A DNA stretch of 64,000 nt. It comes from Chitinophaga fulva. GTDB taxonomy: Bacteria; Bacteroidota; Bacteroidia; Chitinophagales; Chitinophagaceae. Position 1 is the stretch's first letter. The number at the start of each line of letters is the position of its first letter. The notes under the pieces are model-generated. The model saw only the letters and a program-made list of their open reading frames with translations, made no database searches and was not told the origin of the DNA. The stretch lies in the NCBI RefSeq assembly GCF_012927205.1, contig NZ_JABBGC010000001.1:930001-994000 (forward strand), written 5' to 3'. Below, piece after piece: positions 60,675 through 64,000 of this stretch. Made by a program: the position numbers and the translations under genes.

Positions 60675-61340
60675 ATGCAGTACAGAGAAATTGTTGCAGT
60701 AACCGGATTGGGCGGTTTGTTTCAGTTAATTGCCAGCAAACAAGATGGCGCCATCGTTAGGTCACTGGAAGATAAAAGCACAAGGTTTGTATCTTCCCGC
60801 GTGCATAATTTTACTCCACTGGAAAGTATTGAAGTTTTCACTACCGGTGAAAATGTAAACCTGGCTGAAGTATTCAAAGCCATGGACGAAAAAGCGGCTG
60901 CTTTTCCGCTGATTGACGGCAAAGCAGACAATAACGCGATCAAAGCTTATTTCAAGAGCGTATATCCTGAATTCGATGAAGAAAGGGTATATGTGAGCGA
61001 TATGAAGAAAATGGTGAAATGGTTTGGTATCCTCAAAGCGAACGATCTGCTGAAGTTTGAGGAAATCCTGGCCGAAGGTGAAGAGGTAGTGGAAGAGGCA
61101 GTTGAAGCTGAAGAAGCTTCAGCTCCTGCTAAAAAGAAAAAAGCTGCTGAACCTGTTGCTGAAGAAGCTGCCGGAGAAGAAAAGCCTAAAAAGCCCCGCG
61201 CTAAAAAAGCTGCCGCAGCTGAAGGCGAAGAGGAAAAAGCACCTAAGAAAGCAAAAGCTAAAAAAGAAGATGCTCCTGCTGCCGAAGGTGAAGAACCTAA
61301 AAAAGCGGCTAAACCCCGCAAGAAAAAAACAGAAGAATAG
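60675..61340 (+). CDS. DUF5606 protein with lysine/alanine-rich tail
   Basis: A 221-residue protein. The first 130 residues match the DUF5606 family found in Bacteroidota (REIVAVTGLGGLFQLIASKQ, RFVSSRVHNFTPLESIEVF, DMKKMVKWFGILKANDLLKF). The last 90 are a low-complexity tail alternating acidic-alanine and basic blocks (AKKKKAAEP, KPKKPRAKKAAA, KPRKKKTEE), like histone H1-type proteins. It may bind nucleic acid; function is not established. Confidence 0.85.
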   Translation: MQYREIVAVTGLGGLFQLIASKQDGAIVRSLEDKSTRFVSSRVHNFTPLESIEVFTTGENVNLAEVFKAMDEKAAAFPLIDGKADNNAIKAYFKSVYPEFDEERVYVSDMKKMVKWFGILKANDLLKFEEILAEGEEVVEEAVEAEEASAPAKKKKAAEPVAEEAAGEEKPKKPRAKKAAAAEGEEEKAPKKAKAKKEDAPAAEGEEPKKAAKPRKKKTEE

Positions 61341-61434
61341 TTTAGCATTTAGCTATTTGAATATTTTGATATTTAGCATAGCTGCTTCTGCGCAAGGCTT
61401 TCTAAATAACCAAATAACTAAATAACAAAATAAC
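61341..61434. repeat. AT-rich inverted-repeat element
   Basis: Begins right after the DUF5606 stop. The right arm has CTAAATAACCAAATAACTAA and the left arm an imperfect complement; the loop holds CGCAAGGCTTT. Clearly related to the element at 57086-57189. Confidence 0.55.
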
Positions 61435-61435
61435 T

Positions 61436-61475
61436 CAGGCTTCCGCATACAGTACTTCACTGTAACGGAAGCCTG
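61436..61475. terminator. Hairpin between DUF5606 and M3 genes
   Basis: 10-bp stem CAGGCTTCCG / CGGAAGCCTG enclosing a second palindrome ACAGTACTTCACTGT. No T-run on the plus strand; possible terminator or processing hairpin. Confidence 0.5.
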
Positions 61476-61544
61476 ATTCATTTGTAGGAATTGAGGGAAA
61501 TTGACTAAATTCCGAATCCGAAAAATTCAGTAAAACATCAGCAC

Positions 61545-63257
61545 ATGAACGCAGATATAAAAAAACTTCCCCGTCACTTTCTGCCGGAAACGTTTGAAGT
61601 GACTACCTGGGACGCACTGCAGCCATACTATGAAGCACTGCAGCAAAGAGACATCAACAGCGTGGCAGACCTGGAACAATGGCTGAAAGATATCAGTGAA
61701 CTGGAGGCCGTGGTTAGCGAAGACGCCTGCTGGCGCCAGATCAAAATGACCTGCGATACGACCAACAAGGAACTGGAAGATGCTTTCACCTACTTCTGCA
61801 TGGAGATACAGCCCCGCCTGCAACCCTACGCAGATGCACTCAATAAAAAATTACTGGACACCCCCTTCCTGAAGGACCTGGACCAGGGCCTGTATAAAAC
61901 CTATCTCCGTAATGTAGAGAAACAGGTGAAACTTTTCCGCGAGGAAAATATCCCCCTGCAGGCCGAACTGAGTGTAACAGGGCAACAATACGGCGTTATT
62001 TCCGGTAAGATGACCATCACGGTTAACGGACAGGAATATACGTTGCAACAGGCCGCAAAATTCCTGAAAAATGAAGACCGCGCACTGAGGGAGGAAGTAT
62101 TCGGTAAAACTGCTGCCCGTCGCCTCCAGGACCGTGAAGCACTGGATAACCTGTATACCAGCCTCGTACAAAAACGGGACCTGGTAGCTAAAAACGCCGG
62201 CTTCGCTAACTACCGCGATTACAAGTTTGTAGAACTGGGCCGCTTTGATTACACCAAAGAAGATTGTTTCCTGTTCCATGAAGCAGTAAAAACACATATC
62301 CTGCCGCTGGTACAACAAATACTGGAAAAACAGCAGGCCAAACTGAAAGTGGATAAACTGAGACCATGGGACACAGAAGCTGAACCAGTGGGTGTAAAGC
62401 CGCTTGAACCTTTCCAGACTGGTGAGGAGCTGATCACTAAAACAATTGAAATTTTCGACCAGCTGGGACCGTTTTTTGGTGATTGCCTGCGGGTGATGAA
62501 AAAAATAGGCCGTCTCGATCTGGAGAGCCGTATCGGTAAAGCTCCCGGAGGATACAACTGCCCGCTGCCTGAAACCGGGGTGCCTTTTATCTTCATGAAC
62601 GCGGCTGGCCAGATGGGCGACGTTACCACCATGGTACACGAAGGTGGTCATGCTGTTCATTCCTTCCTGAGCCATAACCTGTCGCTGAGCGCCTTTAAAG
62701 AGTATCCAATGGAGATCGCTGAAGTGGCCAGCATGAGCATGGAGCTGATGGCGATGGGGTACCTGGATATTTTCTTTGATGATAAAGAAGAGTTACGTCG
62801 CGCACGGCTTCAGCAGCTGGAAAGATCAGTTACCGTTTTCCCGTGGATTGCAACGATCGATAAATTCCAACACTGGGTATACGAACATCCGCAACATACT
62901 ACCGAAGAACGTACCGCTAAATGGCTGGAAATACTGAACGAGTTCTCCCCTGCTGTAGTAGACTGGAGTGGATATGAAGACTACCGTGCTGCCAGCTGGC
63001 AACGTCAGTTGCATCTCTTTGAAGTGCCTTTCTATTACATTGAATATGGTATTGCTCAACTGGGCGCTATCGCCATGTGGAAACAGTTCAAGGAAAACAA
63101 ACAAGCAGCGCTCGATAATTACGTACAGGCGTTAAGTTTAGGAAACACTAAAACACTTCCTGAATTGTATAAAGCTGCTGGTATCCGCTTTGATTTGTCT
63201 CCGGCATACATCAAGGAGCTGGCTGATTTTATGAGAGACGAGATAGCGAAAATTTAG
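61545..63257 (+). CDS. M3 family oligoendopeptidase
   Basis: A 570-residue cytosolic metallopeptidase of the M3B (PepF-like) group. The zinc motif is in VHEGGHAVHSFLSH near residue 364, with the downstream glutamate in YPMEIAEVASMSMELM. The N-terminal two thirds are helical, as expected. It would clear oligopeptides. No signal peptide. Complete; followed by a very strong terminator hairpin. Confidence 0.95.
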   Translation: MNADIKKLPRHFLPETFEVTTWDALQPYYEALQQRDINSVADLEQWLKDISELEAVVSEDACWRQIKMTCDTTNKELEDAFTYFCMEIQPRLQPYADALNKKLLDTPFLKDLDQGLYKTYLRNVEKQVKLFREENIPLQAELSVTGQQYGVISGKMTITVNGQEYTLQQAAKFLKNEDRALREEVFGKTAARRLQDREALDNLYTSLVQKRDLVAKNAGFANYRDYKFVELGRFDYTKEDCFLFHEAVKTHILPLVQQILEKQQAKLKVDKLRPWDTEAEPVGVKPLEPFQTGEELITKTIEIFDQLGPFFGDCLRVMKKIGRLDLESRIGKAPGGYNCPLPETGVPFIFMNAAGQMGDVTTMVHEGGHAVHSFLSHNLSLSAFKEYPMEIAEVASMSMELMAMGYLDIFFDDKEELRRARLQQLERSVTVFPWIATIDKFQHWVYEHPQHTTEERTAKWLEILNEFSPAVVDWSGYEDYRAASWQRQLHLFEVPFYYIEYGIAQLGAIAMWKQFKENKQAALDNYVQALSLGNTKTLPELYKAAGIRFDLSPAYIKELADFMRDEIAKI

Positions 63258-63262
63258 AAGTA

Positions 63263-63388
63263 TTTTGATTGGCGATTTTTTGATTTCGCGAATAAAAAAT
63301 CTGGTAATAAAAAAGCGAAGACCAAAGCAGCTATTGCTTTGGTCTTCGCTTTTTATCGGGCTGCGAAATCAAAAATCGCAAATCAAAA
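63263..63388. repeat. Nested inverted repeat enclosing a terminator
   Basis: Outer arms of about 27 nt (TTTTGATTGGCGATTTTTTG... at 63263-63290 and TGCGAAATCAAAAATCGC... at 63362-63388) pair almost fully. They enclose a second perfect 20-bp stem (63310-63329 / 63335-63354) with A- and T-run ends, a strong bidirectional terminator between the M3 and Fur genes. Confidence 0.85.
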
Positions 63389-63398
63389 ATTACCGGAA

Positions 63399-63833
63399 TT
63401 ATTTACAGGATTTACATACGCCGTTTACTACCACTTCCACATTGTGCATGGCGTAACCTTTCGGCAGCTGTATGCTGGGAACATCGGTTTCATCCAGGCA
63501 GGTAGTCGCACCGCAGTTTTCGCACTTGAAATGTACGTGATGATCATGATGATGATGTTCTGTACATTCCGATTTGCATACGGCATAACGCACAGACGTA
63601 TCGGTGGTCGGTATCTTATGGATAATTCCTTTTTCAAGAAATGTCTGCAGGGTACGGTATACGGTCACACGGTCAAATGATTTGCCCGCGAGTTTTTCAA
63701 AGTCACTGTGTTCAAGTGCTCCGTTACTTCTCATGAACAGCTCCAGAATTTTCACTCTGGTATCTGTTATGCTCAATTTGCTGTCCCGCAGTAAGGCGCT
63801 AATTCTTTCTGTTATTTGTTGTTTGGTACCCAT
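63399..63833 (-). CDS. Fur family transcriptional regulator
   Basis: A 144-residue metalloregulator. Winged-helix part: LSITDTRVKILELFMRSNGA and SFDRVTVYRTLQTFLEKGI. Metal part: CTEHHHHDHHVHFKCENCG, with a CxxC (CENC) and a second pair CKSC at the end, the structural zinc site. The expanded histidine cluster HHHHDHH makes it resemble Zur- or PerR-like members more than classic Fur. It lies 14 nt after a SCO1-like gene on the same strand, so it may control copper or metal handling; the metal cannot be told. Confidence 0.9.
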   Translation of the reverse strand: MGTKQQITERISALLRDSKLSITDTRVKILELFMRSNGALEHSDFEKLAGKSFDRVTVYRTLQTFLEKGIIHKIPTTDTSVRYAVCKSECTEHHHHDHHVHFKCENCGATTCLDETDVPSIQLPKGYAMHNVEVVVNGVCKSCK

Positions 63834-63847
63834 GATGAAAAAAACTT

Positions 63848-64000
63848 TTATTCTTCCATTAATCGGTCAATATCGTTAATCAGTTTGTCTACGTCCTGTT
63901 TTTTGGTGCCTTCGTACAGACCGCGTATCTGGCCGGCTTTATCTACCAGCGCAAACCACTGGGTGTGTACAAAGTCCTCGTCACCGGTGTAAGTGCCGTC
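63848..64000 (-). CDS. SCO1/SenC family protein (3' end; gene continues past the right edge)
   Basis: Only the last 50 codons are present: DGTYTGDEDFVHTQWFALVD, then KAGQIRGLYEGTKKQDVDKL to the stop at 63848. The conserved His of the SCO copper site lies in FVHTQW. SCO proteins deliver copper to cytochrome c oxidase. The Cys pair CxxxC would be further upstream, beyond the window. Next to the Fur-type regulator gene. Confidence 0.85.
   Translation of the reverse strand, partial: DGTYTGDEDFVHTQWFALVDKAGQIRGLYEGTKKQDVDKLINDIDRLMEE

Overview
The window looks like chromosomal DNA of a gliding, polysaccharide-degrading Bacteroidota, most likely a Chitinophaga-like member of the Chitinophagaceae. 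The reasons are a giant Ig-like surface protein with a gliding-motility/type IX secretion (T9SS) C-terminal domain, PorP/SprF and PorE-like partner genes, Bacteroidota-type -7 boxes (TAnnTTTG) in front of several genes, and a GH92 mannosidase with other glycan genes. Gene density is high and most genes are ordinary chromosomal ones.

Layout. 1-6.1 kb: a minus-strand recD-recC-recB operon (recB runs off the left edge). 6.1-7.5 kb: a YwbE-like protein and a slipin (SPFH) protein. 7.7-8.3 kb: a minus-strand array of tRNA genes (Ile-TAT, His-GTG, Tyr-GTA) followed by tRNA-like sequences that are broken or rearranged. Upstream of it lie two roughly 30-codon ORFs, each followed by a strong terminator, and a likely promoter. 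8.8-11.6 kb: an AT-rich accessory islet with small unknown proteins, the worn remains of a small CRISPR array around an XRE regulator, a four-repeat protein, and a stand-alone MrcB_N/DUF3578-HNH nuclease, a probable modified-DNA restriction enzyme. 11.6-24.3 kb: an ABC exporter, a GT87-type membrane protein, the GH92 mannosidase, a GHL10-like hydrolase with a CBM9-like protein and a GxxExxY protein, an M13 peptidase and an acyltransferase-like membrane protein. 24.3-28.6 kb: a KefF/KefC-like potassium efflux pair and a ClC channel with CBS domains. 28.7-32.2 kb: a transglutaminase-like membrane protein and a STAND/NACHT-like ATPase.

32.7-46.5 kb: the T9SS block, with a 3.5-thousand-residue adhesin-like protein, a PorP/SprF protein and a PorE-like TPR/propeller/OmpA protein in one direction. 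By analogy with SprB/SprF these should act together to export and anchor the giant protein. 46.6-64 kb: a lipoprotein, a MATE pump with a clear promoter-operator, a PfkB kinase, S1/P1 nuclease, UvrB, an ammonium transporter with a porin-like protein, DUF2461, Asd, a lamin-tail protein, a DUF5606 protein with a histone-like tail, an M3 oligopeptidase, and a Fur-type regulator next to a partial SCO1 gene.

The most unusual stretch is 7.5-8.7 kb: a slipin gene directly downstream of an array of intact and distorted tRNA genes. Slipins of this length with tRNA or Y-RNA-like genes recall bacterial RNA-repair (Rtc/Ro) neighbourhoods, but no RtcB or Ro gene is present here, so this is an inference. 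Second is the decayed CRISPR array at 9.14-9.60 kb. AT-rich long inverted repeats and REP-like palindromes are scattered between genes in the right half.
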